A stretch of DNA of 47,263 nucleotides from GCA-002780795 sp964545385 (GCA_964545385.1 CAZJFG010000005.1:1-47263), one strand, 5' to 3'; positions 16,326 to 24,804 are shown, numbered from the stretch's first letter. Numbers and translations: made by a program. The notes: generated from the sequence alone by a model not told the origin.

Positions 16326-17177
16326 ATGAAAAATCCGTTGATCTCCGTCATTATCACAACCCGTAATTCACGAAACCATATCACAAACTGTCTTCGCTCT
16401 CTAAAAAAACAAAGCTATAAAAATATTGAAATAATTGTTGTCGACAACAACTCGTCAGACGGGAGTAAAAAATGTGCCGGAAAATATACAAAACTGGTTT
16501 TTAATAAAGGTCCGGAGCGATCGGCTCAAAAAAATTTCGGTGTTAAAAAAAGCCATGGGGAATACTTGTTTTTTTTGGATGCAGATATGAGTCTTAGTCA
16601 AAAGCTAATTGAAAATTGCGTCAAAATCCTAAAAAACAAAAAAATTGTTGCACTCTACATTCCCGAAATAATTGTTGGAAACGGGTTTTGGCCAAAAGTC
16701 CGCAATTTTGAGAGAAGTTTTTACAACTCAACCGTAATTGATTCTGTCAGGTTTATAAAAAAAAATATTTTTGAGGCGGTTGGCGGGTTTGATGAAAAGT
16801 TATGGGGAGGAGAGGACTGGGATCTTGATAAAAGGTTGAAAACTAAAGGCAAATTCAGCATTAGCCCATCACCACTCTATCACAATGAAAAAAACTTTTC
16901 ACTCAATAAATATCTAAAAAAAAAGAAATACTATGCAAAAAGTTTACACATTTATAAAAACAAGTATGGAGAAAACGATCTGGATGTAAAAAAACAGCTT
17001 GGATTTTACTACCGTTTTTTCGGCGTTTTTGTTGAGCATGGAAAGTGGAAAAAACTTTTTCTTCATCCATGCTTGGCAATAAGCATGTTTTTCCAACGTG
17101 TTTTGGTAGGATTAACTTATAAAAAAGGAAGGCATTACGTGGGCAATCCCACTCACCTTATTGAAAAAATAAAATGA
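16326..17177 (+). CDS. Family 2 glycosyltransferase
   Basis: A 283-residue GT-A protein with VVDNNSSDGS (38-47), FLDADMS at 84-90 for the metal ion, and WGGEDWDLDKRLK near 160, where the ED pair is the likely catalytic base. No strong membrane helix is present. First gene of a plus-strand series; the next gene overlaps by ATGA. Sugar specificity cannot be told. Confidence 0.87.
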   Translation: MKNPLISVIITTRNSRNHITNCLRSLKKQSYKNIEIIVVDNNSSDGSKKCAGKYTKLVFNKGPERSAQKNFGVKKSHGEYLFFLDADMSLSQKLIENCVKILKNKKIVALYIPEIIVGNGFWPKVRNFERSFYNSTVIDSVRFIKKNIFEAVGGFDEKLWGGEDWDLDKRLKTKGKFSISPSPLYHNEKNFSLNKYLKKKKYYAKSLHIYKNKYGENDLDVKKQLGFYYRFFGVFVEHGKWKKLFLHPCLAISMFFQRVLVGLTYKKGRHYVGNPTHLIEKIK

Positions 17178-18259
17178 AAATTGTCTACGCCTTTATGAAC
17201 AGTTATGCAGCCGGAAAAAGCGGTGGAGATGTTGCTTTTATAGAAATTTTCAAAAGGATAAAAAATATTAAGCTCATTGTTATCACTTCTGCTCTTGGAA
17301 AAAAGCTTTGCCGCGAAAGTAACCTTTCTGCAGACTATCAGTTGACAACACAAGAAAAATATTTTAACAATACTTGGTTTATCTATCTCCAAAGAATTGT
17401 AAAAGGTTTATTTTTAAAGACATTGCCAAAAGATATTATTTATGCAACTTCTGATGCCATGCCTGATGTTTTACCCGCTTTTTTTTTGAAAAAAAAATAC
17501 CCCAAAATGGAATGGGTACAAAAGATTTATCATCTGATTCCAGAAGATAGGTTTTTTTCTCATTGGTCCCAAAGAATTAGTTTTTTTTTGATAAAAAATT
17601 TGGCTGACATTATTATCGTTGACAACAAAATTTTAAAAAAACATTTAATTCAAATCGGATTTTGCGAAAAACGGCTATTTGTTAACTCTTTGGGTACCGA
17701 TTTTTCTTATTTTCGAAAAATTAAGCCTTCAAAAATTTCTTACGAAGGTGTTTTTATGGCCCGACTTCACCCTTCAAAGGGAATATTTGATTTGGTTGAA
17801 ATTTGGAAAGGAGTTGTTGCCAAATTTCCGAAAGCCAAACTTGCCATCATCGGCCGGGGTGAAAAAAAAGTTATGAATCTACTAAGCAAAAAAATCCACA
17901 AAGCAAAACTTGAAAAGAATATTGTCATTTTGGGTTATTTAAAAGATGACCAAGCTTTTTCTTTGATTAAATCCGCAAAACTTTTCGTACTTCCAAGCTA
18001 TGAGGAGGGTTTTGGCTTGGTTATTTTGGAAAGTTTGGCTTGTGGAACACCTGTTGTTGCCTACGATTTAACAGGCTATCATCCGGATATAAAAAAACAA
18101 ATTTGTCTTGTCCCAAAAAACGATACAATAATGTTTGTCAAAACAATTAAGGCTAAAATAAAAAATGGAAAGCGGGTTGTTCTGGAAAAGGATTTTTTGC
18201 ATAAGTTTGATTGGCGGCAAACCGCCCAAAATGAAAAAAAACTTGTTATTCTGATATAA
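17174..18259 (+). CDS. Family 4 glycosyltransferase (GT-B fold)
   Basis: A 361-residue GT-B protein. The C-terminal Rossmann half has FMARLHPSKGIFDLV, LAIIGRGEKK, and the E-x7-E nucleotide-sugar site in SYEEGFGLVILESLACGTP. The N-terminal half begins with MKIVYAFMNSYAAGKSGGD, a glycine-rich acceptor loop. Starts in the stop codon of the previous gene, so the two are probably translated together. Retaining transfer from an NDP sugar is expected for the family. Confidence 0.88.
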   Translation: MKIVYAFMNSYAAGKSGGDVAFIEIFKRIKNIKLIVITSALGKKLCRESNLSADYQLTTQEKYFNNTWFIYLQRIVKGLFLKTLPKDIIYATSDAMPDVLPAFFLKKKYPKMEWVQKIYHLIPEDRFFSHWSQRISFFLIKNLADIIIVDNKILKKHLIQIGFCEKRLFVNSLGTDFSYFRKIKPSKISYEGVFMARLHPSKGIFDLVEIWKGVVAKFPKAKLAIIGRGEKKVMNLLSKKIHKAKLEKNIVILGYLKDDQAFSLIKSAKLFVLPSYEEGFGLVILESLACGTPVVAYDLTGYHPDIKKQICLVPKNDTIMFVKTIKAKIKNGKRVVLEKDFLHKFDWRQTAQNEKKLVILI

Positions 18260-18260
18260 T
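18252..18260 (+). promoter_or_regulatory. Extended -10 before wzm
   Basis: TGATATAAT ends 9 bases before ATG 18270. The same nine bases occur before 16326 and 20232, at starts of glycan gene groups. The hexamer overlaps the stop of the preceding GT4 gene. Confidence 0.5.
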
Positions 18261-18269
18261 AATATTCGT

Positions 18270-19073
18270 ATGTTTCCCAAAGCAAAAAAGCTTGCCCAAA
18301 ATATTCGGCTTTTTTTTTCTTACCGTGAACTTTTATTCAATCTGGCCCGCCGAGAAATCAGCCAACGTTATAAACAATCTATCCTGGGTTATGCCTGGGT
18401 AATCCTTAATCCGCTTTTCCAGCTTGTTGTCATGAGTTTTGTTTTTTCAACCATTCTACGCGTAACCAATCTTTCCGTACCTTATATCATCTTTCTCATG
18501 GTTGGCCTTTTGCCTTGGAACCTTTTTACCGCAAGTCTCAGTTCAGCCAGCAATTCGCTTGTTTCAAACAGCAGTTTAATTACCAAAATCTATTTTCCTA
18601 GGGAAATTTTGGTCTACGGGACAATCATGGCTAAAATTGTTGATTTTTTATTTTCATGTTTAGTTCTTATCGTCTTTTTTTATTTTTATAAAATAAAGTT
18701 AAATATTATGGTCCTTTGGGTACCTTTAATTTTTTTAACCCAGTTTATCCTTATGTGCGGCATTTCTTTGATAATCGCTGCCTTCAATCTCTTTTACCGA
18801 GACATCCAATACCTCGTATCACTTGTTTTTATGCTTTGGTTTTATCTAACACCGGTTATGTACCCTGTTGAGATGTTTCCGGAAAAATACCGTTTTATAT
18901 TTTCCCTAAATCCTATGTCGGTTTTTATAAACGCCTATCGTCAAACAATTCTTGGAGGAGGAATGCCCAACTTGGTCAGTCTTGCTATCGGCTTTATCAT
19001 TTCTATAGGTATTTTTATTTTCGGATATTTGTTGTTTAAAAAATTAGAGGGACAATTTGCCGACTATGTATAG
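18270..19073 (+). CDS. wzm: ABC-2 type polysaccharide export permease
   Basis: A 267-residue integral membrane protein with six predicted helices, the usual size of Wzm/TagG permeases that export lipid-linked polysaccharide with an ATPase partner. Recognisable are RREISQRYKQSILGYAWVIL near 28-47, VGLLPWNLFTASL, and NLFYRDIQYLVSL near 172, the RD(I/V)QY motif of the family. The partner ATPase (wzt) is downstream but separated by an inserted four-helix-bundle gene. Confidence 0.92.
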   Translation: MFPKAKKLAQNIRLFFSYRELLFNLARREISQRYKQSILGYAWVILNPLFQLVVMSFVFSTILRVTNLSVPYIIFLMVGLLPWNLFTASLSSASNSLVSNSSLITKIYFPREILVYGTIMAKIVDFLFSCLVLIVFFYFYKIKLNIMVLWVPLIFLTQFILMCGISLIIAAFNLFYRDIQYLVSLVFMLWFYLTPVMYPVEMFPEKYRFIFSLNPMSVFINAYRQTILGGGMPNLVSLAIGFIISIGIFIFGYLLFKKLEGQFADYV

Positions 19074-19107
19074 TGGTTGTTAACTCGTGGTTAGTGACTA
19101 GTAAAAA
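19073..19107 (+). repeat. 7-bp-period repeat between wzm and the four-helix-bundle gene
   Basis: GTGGTTG, TTAACTC, GTGGTTA, GTGACTA and GTAAAAA follow the wzm stop in constant register. GTGATTG-type units are the reverse complement of the CAATCAC units in tkt. The TGGTTAGT and TTAGTGACT parts recur inverted at the other end of the inserted gene. Confidence 0.6.
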
Positions 19108-19479
19108 ATTATGATAAAAAAATTTACTGATCTAAAAATTTACCAATTGACCCATAAATTAACCTTAGAGATATGTAAATTAACACTAAATTTTCCTACT
19201 GATGAAAAATTTGGAATGACCTCTCAAATAAGAAGATCTGCTTCTTCAATTCCGGCAAACATTGTCAAAGGTTTTCCCCGTCATTCTACAAAAAAATTTA
19301 TCCAATTCTTATATCAGGTAGGTAGTTCACTATCAGAAACTATTTATTTTTTAATTTTAGCTAAGAATCTAAATTTTCTTAAAGAGAACGTTTCTTCTGA
19401 TCTAGAAGAACAAAATTCTGTTTTAGCTGAGCAAATTAATGCGTTAATTAAGTCACTAAAAAGTAAAAATGACTAACCA
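19088..19479. repeat. Imperfect inverted repeats flanking the four-helix-bundle gene
   Basis: Left: TGGTTAGT (19088-19095) and TTAGTGACT (19091-19099). Right: AGTCACTAA (19451-19459) and ACTAACCA (19472-19479). The ends could pair to form a stem, as in 23S rRNA intervening sequences that encode proteins of the same family. The right arm lies in the end of the gene and the start of wzt. Confidence 0.45.
19111..19476 (+). CDS. Four-helix-bundle protein (S23/IVS-encoded family)
   Basis: A 121-residue all-helical protein of the family first known from intervening sequences in 23S rRNA genes (TIGR02436-type); the Avd protein of diversity-generating retroelements is related. Typical residues are FTDLKIYQLTHKLTLEI near 5-21, SQIRRSASSIPANIVKGF near 38-55, and a final helix with LAEQINALIKSLKS. 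Function is unknown. It sits between the permease and ATPase genes of one exporter, which normally adjoin, and its 3' end overlaps wzt by 8 bases. Inverted repeats at its borders suggest insertion as a unit. Confidence 0.88.
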   Translation: MIKKFTDLKIYQLTHKLTLEICKLTLNFPTDEKFGMTSQIRRSASSIPANIVKGFPRHSTKKFIQFLYQVGSSLSETIYFLILAKNLNFLKENVSSDLEEQNSVLAEQINALIKSLKSKND

Positions 19480-20206
19480 ACCGTCAATTATTAAGGGTGA
19501 AAATTTATGGAAGGTTTACCGGCTGCAAAAGCAGAAAACTTTCAAGGAGTTTTTACCGGCTTTTTTTGGAGGTAAACAAACTTTTCAAGTTGTCAATGCC
19601 CTACATGGGATAAATTTCGAAATAAAAAAAGGGGAGTCCTTGGGAATTTTGGGGAAAAACGGTTCGGGTAAATCGACGCTTTTGAAATTGATCGCCGGAG
19701 TGACTAAGCCGTCAGACGGAAGAATCACGGTCGCGGGCCAGGTCGCCCCGCTTATCGAACTTGGTGCAGGCTTTCACCCGGAGCTTACCGGCCGGGAAAA
19801 TACCTATCTTAACGGTTCAATTTTAGGTATCAAAAAAAAGGAGATGGACAAGCTTTATCCGGAAATTGTCAGGTTTTCCGAACTTGAAAAATTCATGGAC
19901 CAGCCGGTCAAGTTTTACTCGTCCGGAATGTACATGCGTCTAGCTTTTTCTGTAGCAGTCGCCGAAAAACCGGATATTTTGCTGGTCGATGAAATCTTGG
20001 CAGTCGGCGACTTGAAATTTCAGGCCAAATGCTTTAGAAGGATCGGGGAATTCCAGAAAAATGGAGCAAGTCTGATTATCGTTACCCATCAACCCCAAAA
20101 AATTCTTGAATACTGCCAAAAGGTTTTGGTTTTGAATCTGGGGAAACAAGAATATTTTGGAGAAGTCCAAAAAGGTCTTGAAATCTACGAAAAACTAATC
20201 TCTTGA
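19469..20206 (+). CDS. wzt: ABC transporter ATPase for polysaccharide export
   Basis: A 245-residue ATPase powering the Wzm permease. Walker A is GKNGSGKST (62-70), the signature is YSSGMYMRLA near 145, Walker B is ILLVDE with the D-loop following, and the H-loop is VTHQ. GAGFHPELTGRENTYLNG is characteristic of Wzt/TagH ATPases. It lacks the C-terminal carbohydrate-binding domain of E. coli O9a-type Wzt, so export is probably not coupled to a chain-terminal modification. Translation may be coupled to the preceding four-helix-bundle gene. Confidence 0.94.
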   Translation: MTNQPSIIKGENLWKVYRLQKQKTFKEFLPAFFGGKQTFQVVNALHGINFEIKKGESLGILGKNGSGKSTLLKLIAGVTKPSDGRITVAGQVAPLIELGAGFHPELTGRENTYLNGSILGIKKKEMDKLYPEIVRFSELEKFMDQPVKFYSSGMYMRLAFSVAVAEKPDILLVDEILAVGDLKFQAKCFRRIGEFQKNGASLIIVTHQPQKILEYCQKVLVLNLGKQEYFGEVQKGLEIYEKLIS

Positions 20207-20212
20207 TATAAT
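20204..20212 (+). promoter_or_regulatory. Extended -10 before the AT-rich glycosyltransferase group
   Basis: TGATATAAT overlaps the wzt stop region and ends 19 bases before ATG 20232. It marks the point where base composition becomes visibly more AT-rich. Confidence 0.45.
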
Positions 20213-20231
20213 AAGCATATAAATATTGCAT

Positions 20232-21371
20232 ATGGATATATTAGTATCCAACCATCACCTAACTAGCTATACCGGATCAGAAATATTTATTTACACAATT
20301 TCAAAGTTTTTAAAATTAAAAGGACATAATGTTGTCGTTTACTCAAAATTCATCAATAAAATGATGCCCCTTTTTGAAATGGATAAAATTAAAACCATTC
20401 AAAATCTTTCATTAATTAGAAACAAAAAATTTGATTTAGCCATCGTCAGTCACAATATAAATGCTTGCGAAGTTAGGTATTATTTTCAAAAACTTCCAAT
20501 TATCTACCTTGCTCAAGGAACAGAACCCTCTCTTGAACAACCGCCTTTATTAAATTTAGATATTTCTTTATTTTTAGCAATAAGCACTAATGTTGCTAAA
20601 AATCTTTATGAAAAAGGTGTTCCTAAAAACAAAATAAAAATATTCAGAAATCTTGTTGATGAAAATCTTTTTAGATCAACTAAAAAAATTAATTCTGATC
20701 CTAAAAATGCTTTAATTATTAGCAATCATTATGATGAAAATAAGGAAAAAGTAATTAAATCGGCATTAGAAAAATTAAAAATTAAGTATCGTTATATTGG
20801 CCAGGGTCACCGCGTTGTTCGACCAGATTATCTACCAAGGGAAATTAATGGCGCAGATATTGTCATATCTCTTGGTAGGGGAGTTATTAATGCCATGCTT
20901 TGTGAGCGGATACCAATTGTTTTTGATTATTTTGGTGCTGATGGTATGGTCACTTCTGATAATTTTAAAACACTAATGAAAAAGAATTTTTCTGGAAGAG
21001 TTTATCAGTATCAATACACAACAAAAGAATTAATCAATGAAATAAATAAGTATAAAGCAAGCGATGGAGAAAGATTACGAAAATTAGCAATAAAATATTA
21101 TGGCGCACATTCAAATATTGATAAGCTTGTTGATTTGTGTGAAATATACAAAAAAGATACTATTAAACCGTTGACAAAACTTCAAAAATATCAGTTGGTT
21201 CTATTTATTAACCAAATAAAAGAAACCCAAAGATATACTGAACTTTCAATAAAGGACCAATATAAACTCACAGATATCAAGCTGTTAAAAAAAATAAAAA
21301 ATTCAAGATTTTATAGAATATGGAGAATTTATTGTACAATAAAAGATAAATTTATAAAAAGTGATGATTAA
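20232..21371 (+). CDS. GT-B type glycosyltransferase, probably family 4-like
   Basis: About 379 residues starting MDILVSNHHLTSYTGSE; a TTG two codons upstream is possible but less likely. The N-terminal half has LTSYTGSEIFIYT, the acceptor-loop pattern of GT4 proteins. The C-terminal half has ALIISNHYDENK, YIGQGH and ADIVISLGRGVINAMLCERIP, but the classical E-x7-E is not obvious, so family is uncertain. The last 20 residues (FYRIWRIYCTIKDKFI) match the tail of the next protein, a methyltransferase. Codon use is much more AT-rich than in wzm/wzt. Confidence 0.72.
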   Translation: MDILVSNHHLTSYTGSEIFIYTISKFLKLKGHNVVVYSKFINKMMPLFEMDKIKTIQNLSLIRNKKFDLAIVSHNINACEVRYYFQKLPIIYLAQGTEPSLEQPPLLNLDISLFLAISTNVAKNLYEKGVPKNKIKIFRNLVDENLFRSTKKINSDPKNALIISNHYDENKEKVIKSALEKLKIKYRYIGQGHRVVRPDYLPREINGADIVISLGRGVINAMLCERIPIVFDYFGADGMVTSDNFKTLMKKNFSGRVYQYQYTTKELINEINKYKASDGERLRKLAIKYYGAHSNIDKLVDLCEIYKKDTIKPLTKLQKYQLVLFINQIKETQRYTELSIKDQYKLTDIKLLKKIKNSRFYRIWRIYCTIKDKFIKSDD

Positions 21372-22275
21372 AAAAAACTTCAAGATTAAATTTACTGGCG
21401 AAAGAATGATTCCTAAATTTAATTTGGGAGCTGCTTTTTATTACGAACATCTAGCAAGGTATTTGTTCTCCAGTCAGTTTATTAAGAAAAAAATAATTCT
21501 TGATATAGGATGTGGCGCCGGTTATGGAAGCTATCTTCTTTCAAAATACGGCGATCCAAAAAAGATATTCGCAATCGACATTTCAAAAGAAGCGATTGAT
21601 TATGCGAAATACAGATATAAAACAAAGAATATTAATTATCGTATCGATGATGCTCAAAAATTAAAAAGCATTAAAAATAAATCAATTGATGTTGCCATTA
21701 GTTTTGAGCTTATTGAACACTTAAAAAACCAAGATGCATTTTTGACGCAAGTCAAAAGAATTATTAAAAATAATGGCATATTTATCACCTCTACTCCTAA
21801 TAAATATACTTACCCAAAAGGAAATCCATATCATATTAAAGAACTAAGTCCGGTGGAATTTAAAAAACTACTGAACAAGTATTTTACAAATGTTATCCTT
21901 TTTTACCAAAGTTATCAGATTGCTCAACAAATTACCACGTGCGGGGAAAAAAAGAGTTTGCTAAATGAAAAATTTACTCAATCGACCCAAACGGTTTTTT
22001 CTCAACCCTCAAGCGTGAAAAATTCCCAATATCTTTTGGCAATATGTTCTAATGACAAATTGGAAAAAATTACTAATCTTTCATTTATTTTAAACAAAGT
22101 TGACGAAATTGATTTTTCTCAGGGAATTTTGAAATACAACGAAAACATAAATAGAATCATTGAACATTACAAGAGCGGAGCCTATTTAGTTCAATCTACG
22201 ATATTTTATAAAGTTTGGCAAAGGTTTTGCGAAGCAAAAGATTATTTATATTCATTTATCGGTATAAAAAAATGA
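21364..22275 (+). CDS. Class I SAM-dependent methyltransferase
   Basis: About 303 residues. Motif I ILDIGCGAGYGSYLL starts near residue 45, then AIDISKEAIDYAK with the acidic residue for the ribose, then FELIEHL and a GIFITSTPNKYTYPKGNP strand-loop of the kind found in sugar or lipid methyltransferases. The start ATG lies in the end of the previous gene (8-base overlap); a GTG just upstream is an alternative. About 100 residues after the catalytic domain end in FYKVWQRFCEAKDYLY, which matches the tail of the upstream glycosyltransferase. A role in methylating the glycan is inferred from context. Confidence 0.85.
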   Translation: MIKKNFKIKFTGERMIPKFNLGAAFYYEHLARYLFSSQFIKKKIILDIGCGAGYGSYLLSKYGDPKKIFAIDISKEAIDYAKYRYKTKNINYRIDDAQKLKSIKNKSIDVAISFELIEHLKNQDAFLTQVKRIIKNNGIFITSTPNKYTYPKGNPYHIKELSPVEFKKLLNKYFTNVILFYQSYQIAQQITTCGEKKSLLNEKFTQSTQTVFSQPSSVKNSQYLLAICSNDKLEKITNLSFILNKVDEIDFSQGILKYNENINRIIEHYKSGAYLVQSTIFYKVWQRFCEAKDYLYSFIGIKK

Positions 22276-23609
22276 CGATTAATAGAAAAAAAAAGAGTAA
22301 GAATAAACGAATTAGATTGTTGTATCGCCGTTTAAAAAGAATTTCCGTTGCAATAATTAATAATCCTTTCATTCTCATAAATGCGATTTTATATCTTGTT
22401 ACTAATGGTCCTAAACAATTTATAAACAAAATTCGTTTATTTGAAAAAAAAATTCAATATATAAAAATAAAGGATCCAACAAATTTTAAGCAGATTCTAG
22501 AAATCTTACTTAAAATAATTTTAATTTTTCCTGTAATAATTTTTCGTGCTATTTTTGCATTGATTTACTTTTTTGTAACTATAGTATATTTTATTTTTAT
22601 TAAGCTTTTCTATTTCTTTTCATACCCTTTTAAAGAAGAAATATCAATTAGCCAAAAAAAAATTGATGGTTTCTCTATTGCCATGCTTACTTGGAATAAA
22701 AAAGAACTTACTTACGATGATTTAAAAATCTTAGTAAAGGTGCTGGAAGAAGAAAATTTAGATATTCCTTATGAAATCGTTGTCATCGATAACGGCTCGA
22801 CTGATGGGACGGTCAAGTTTCTCCAATCAAAAATCGATCTCAAAAATAAAATTAAAATAATTCCTTTGGATAGAAACTACGGTTTTTCCAAAAGCTACAA
22901 TCTGGCTTTGAAAAGAACCAAATACAACTGGGTCTACATCATGAATAACGACATGATAGTTCAAAAAAATACCTTTAAAGCGTTGATTAAAAGCTTTGAA
23001 AAATATAATGGAGAAAATATTTTTTCGTTTACCTCACAAATTTTTTTCTTTGATCCAAAAAAAAAGAGGGAAGAATCAGGAAAAACTTATGTTAGATTTA
23101 ATCAAGGTTATCTTGACGTCGCTCATGAAGTTGATCCTCGTTTTTTGGAAAAAGAATCAAATACCTTGTATTTTGGCGGGGGGTCGACCCTGATCAACAA
23201 AGAGCTTTTTTACGCGTTGGGAGGATTTGAAGAAAATATTATCAAGCCCTATTATTCGGAGGACCTGGACCTTGGTTACCGTGCCTGGAAATTCGGCTTC
23301 AAGAATATTTATGTTCCGGGTTCAAAAATAATTCATCATCACCGCGCCACCAACAAAGACTATCGTCTGGTCGACTACATGATCAAGCGTAATGCCCTTT
23401 TTATGATCCTGAAGAATTTTTCCGATACTAAATTTATCTTCAATCATCTTATTTTTTACCCTTTACGAATGATCACCAGACAAGATTTCTTTCTTTATGG
23501 ACTTGAAACGATCAGTCGAATGCATCTTTTCATTGGCTATAAAATTAAAACTTTACAGTTAAAAGAGATAAATACTGACAAGGAAATTTTGTATCAGCAA
23601 TATTTATGA
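22272..23609 (+). CDS. Family 2 glycosyltransferase with N-terminal membrane region
   Basis: About 445 residues from ATG 22272, which overlaps the previous stop as ATGA; an upstream ATG at 22215 would only extend into the methyltransferase gene. Residues 1-75 are basic, 77-120 form hydrophobic helices, and the GT-A domain follows with SIAMLTWNKKELTYDD, DNGSTDGT (173-180), YIMNNDM for the metal, and YYSEDLDLGYRAW. The first part of the gene is very AT-rich; from about base 22780 the codons become clearly richer in G and C, as if two segments of different origin were joined. Confidence 0.85.
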   Translation: MTINRKKKSKNKRIRLLYRRLKRISVAIINNPFILINAILYLVTNGPKQFINKIRLFEKKIQYIKIKDPTNFKQILEILLKIILIFPVIIFRAIFALIYFFVTIVYFIFIKLFYFFSYPFKEEISISQKKIDGFSIAMLTWNKKELTYDDLKILVKVLEEENLDIPYEIVVIDNGSTDGTVKFLQSKIDLKNKIKIIPLDRNYGFSKSYNLALKRTKYNWVYIMNNDMIVQKNTFKALIKSFEKYNGENIFSFTSQIFFFDPKKKREESGKTYVRFNQGYLDVAHEVDPRFLEKESNTLYFGGGSTLINKELFYALGGFEENIIKPYYSEDLDLGYRAWKFGFKNIYVPGSKIIHHHRATNKDYRLVDYMIKRNALFMILKNFSDTKFIFNHLIFYPLRMITRQDFFLYGLETISRMHLFIGYKIKTLQLKEINTDKEILYQQYL

Positions 23610-24799
23610 ATAAAAAAAATCTACTCATCGTTTCAGCGATTGCGCCCCTTCCACTAACATCCGGTGGAGCGACACGCATTTATCATGAAATTAAAGAACT
23701 TTCCAAGTATTTTAATGTTTATTTGATTACTTATGTTGACAACGATTTAACAAAAGTTGAAAAAAAAGAATTTAAAAAATACGTAAAAGAAAGCTGGATC
23801 ATCCATAAAAAATCAAAAAACTGGTTGAGTTTTCTTGTCCATTTCATTCCTTATTGGTTTTCGGATTACAATATCAAAGAGGTTGATCACATTCTTTTTA
23901 ATGTTTTAAAACAATACCGAATAGATATTGTCCAAATCGAGTTTTCTCAACTACTGCATTTTATTTCTTACCTAAAACCCTATAAAAATATCAAAAAAAT
24001 ATATTGTGCACACGATATCGCCTATGTCTCTTTTTGGAGAAGATTATTGACAGCCAAAATAAATATTCTGAAGAAATTCGTTTATTTCGCTCGGTTTATC
24101 GAAATACTTTTTTATGAGCTTTTTTATTTGCCTAAATACGATTTGGTACTAACTATGTCTGAAAAAGACAAAGAGTTCATTAAGTTTCTTAATGTCAAAA
24201 CTGTTGTTGTCCCAAACGGTATCGAAAAGATAGATTTCATAAAAAAAAGGAAATTAAACACTTTTGGCTATATTGGTTCATTTTCTCATCCTCCCAACAG
24301 GGAAGCAATTCACCGATTAGTCTTAGATATTTATCCGGAACTGTACAAAAAAAATCCAAAAAGCAAGCTCTACATATTCGGGGTTAACGAAACACAGGAT
24401 TTAAGAGATCTAAAATGGCAAATCAAACCAAAATACTTAAAATCAATTGAATTTATTGGGTATGTCAAGAAACTCAAAAATATTTATAAGAAGATTGACA
24501 TACTTATTGCCCCAATTTTATCTGGCTCCGGTACGAGACTGAAAATTCTTGAAGCGCTTTCCTTTGGAATTCCTGTTATCACTACTCCTATAGGCGCCGA
24601 AGGTCTTTCTAATGAAAACCTACCTTTGCTTTTTGTTGAAAGTAACGATAAAAAAATTATTAAAAGAGCACTATTGCTTATCAAACATCATAAAAACTAT
24701 TATCATAAATACGTGGTCGAAAATAAACTTTCAGTCAAGCTTGACAAATTCCTTTGGCAAAAAATATTTTTCAATTATTATCAAACACTGCAATCTTAA
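23606..24799 (+). CDS. Family 4 glycosyltransferase
   Basis: A 397-residue GT-B protein. N-terminal PLPLTSGGATRIYHEIKEL is the acceptor loop, GYIGSFSHPPNREAIHRLV and the C-terminal PILSGSGTRLKILEALSFG with TPIGAEGL are hallmarks of GT4 (the Glu of the E-x7-E pair in RLKILEAL). Starts in the stop of the preceding gene and ends 5 bases from the convergent membrane-protein gene. Confidence 0.88.
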   Translation: MNKKNLLIVSAIAPLPLTSGGATRIYHEIKELSKYFNVYLITYVDNDLTKVEKKEFKKYVKESWIIHKKSKNWLSFLVHFIPYWFSDYNIKEVDHILFNVLKQYRIDIVQIEFSQLLHFISYLKPYKNIKKIYCAHDIAYVSFWRRLLTAKINILKKFVYFARFIEILFYELFYLPKYDLVLTMSEKDKEFIKFLNVKTVVVPNGIEKIDFIKKRKLNTFGYIGSFSHPPNREAIHRLVLDIYPELYKKNPKSKLYIFGVNETQDLRDLKWQIKPKYLKSIEFIGYVKKLKNIYKKIDILIAPILSGSGTRLKILEALSFGIPVITTPIGAEGLSNENLPLLFVESNDKKIIKRALLLIKHHKNYYHKYVVENKLSVKLDKFLWQKIFFNYYQTLQS

Positions 24800-24804
24800 T
24801 ATTG

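Noticed and set aside
19111..19476. Possible diversity-generating retroelement, because Avd belongs to the same four-helix-bundle family
   Set aside because: No reverse transcriptase and no template/variable repeat pair with adenine-specific differences is seen within the window.
19469..20206. Wzt as truncated gene because it lacks the carbohydrate-binding domain
   Set aside because: Many Wzt/TagH ATPases are of this length; the ATPase domain is complete and the stop is natural.
20226..20231. TTG 20226 as start of the glycosyltransferase
   Set aside because: ATG 20232 two codons later gives a normal N-terminus and no motif supports the TTG.
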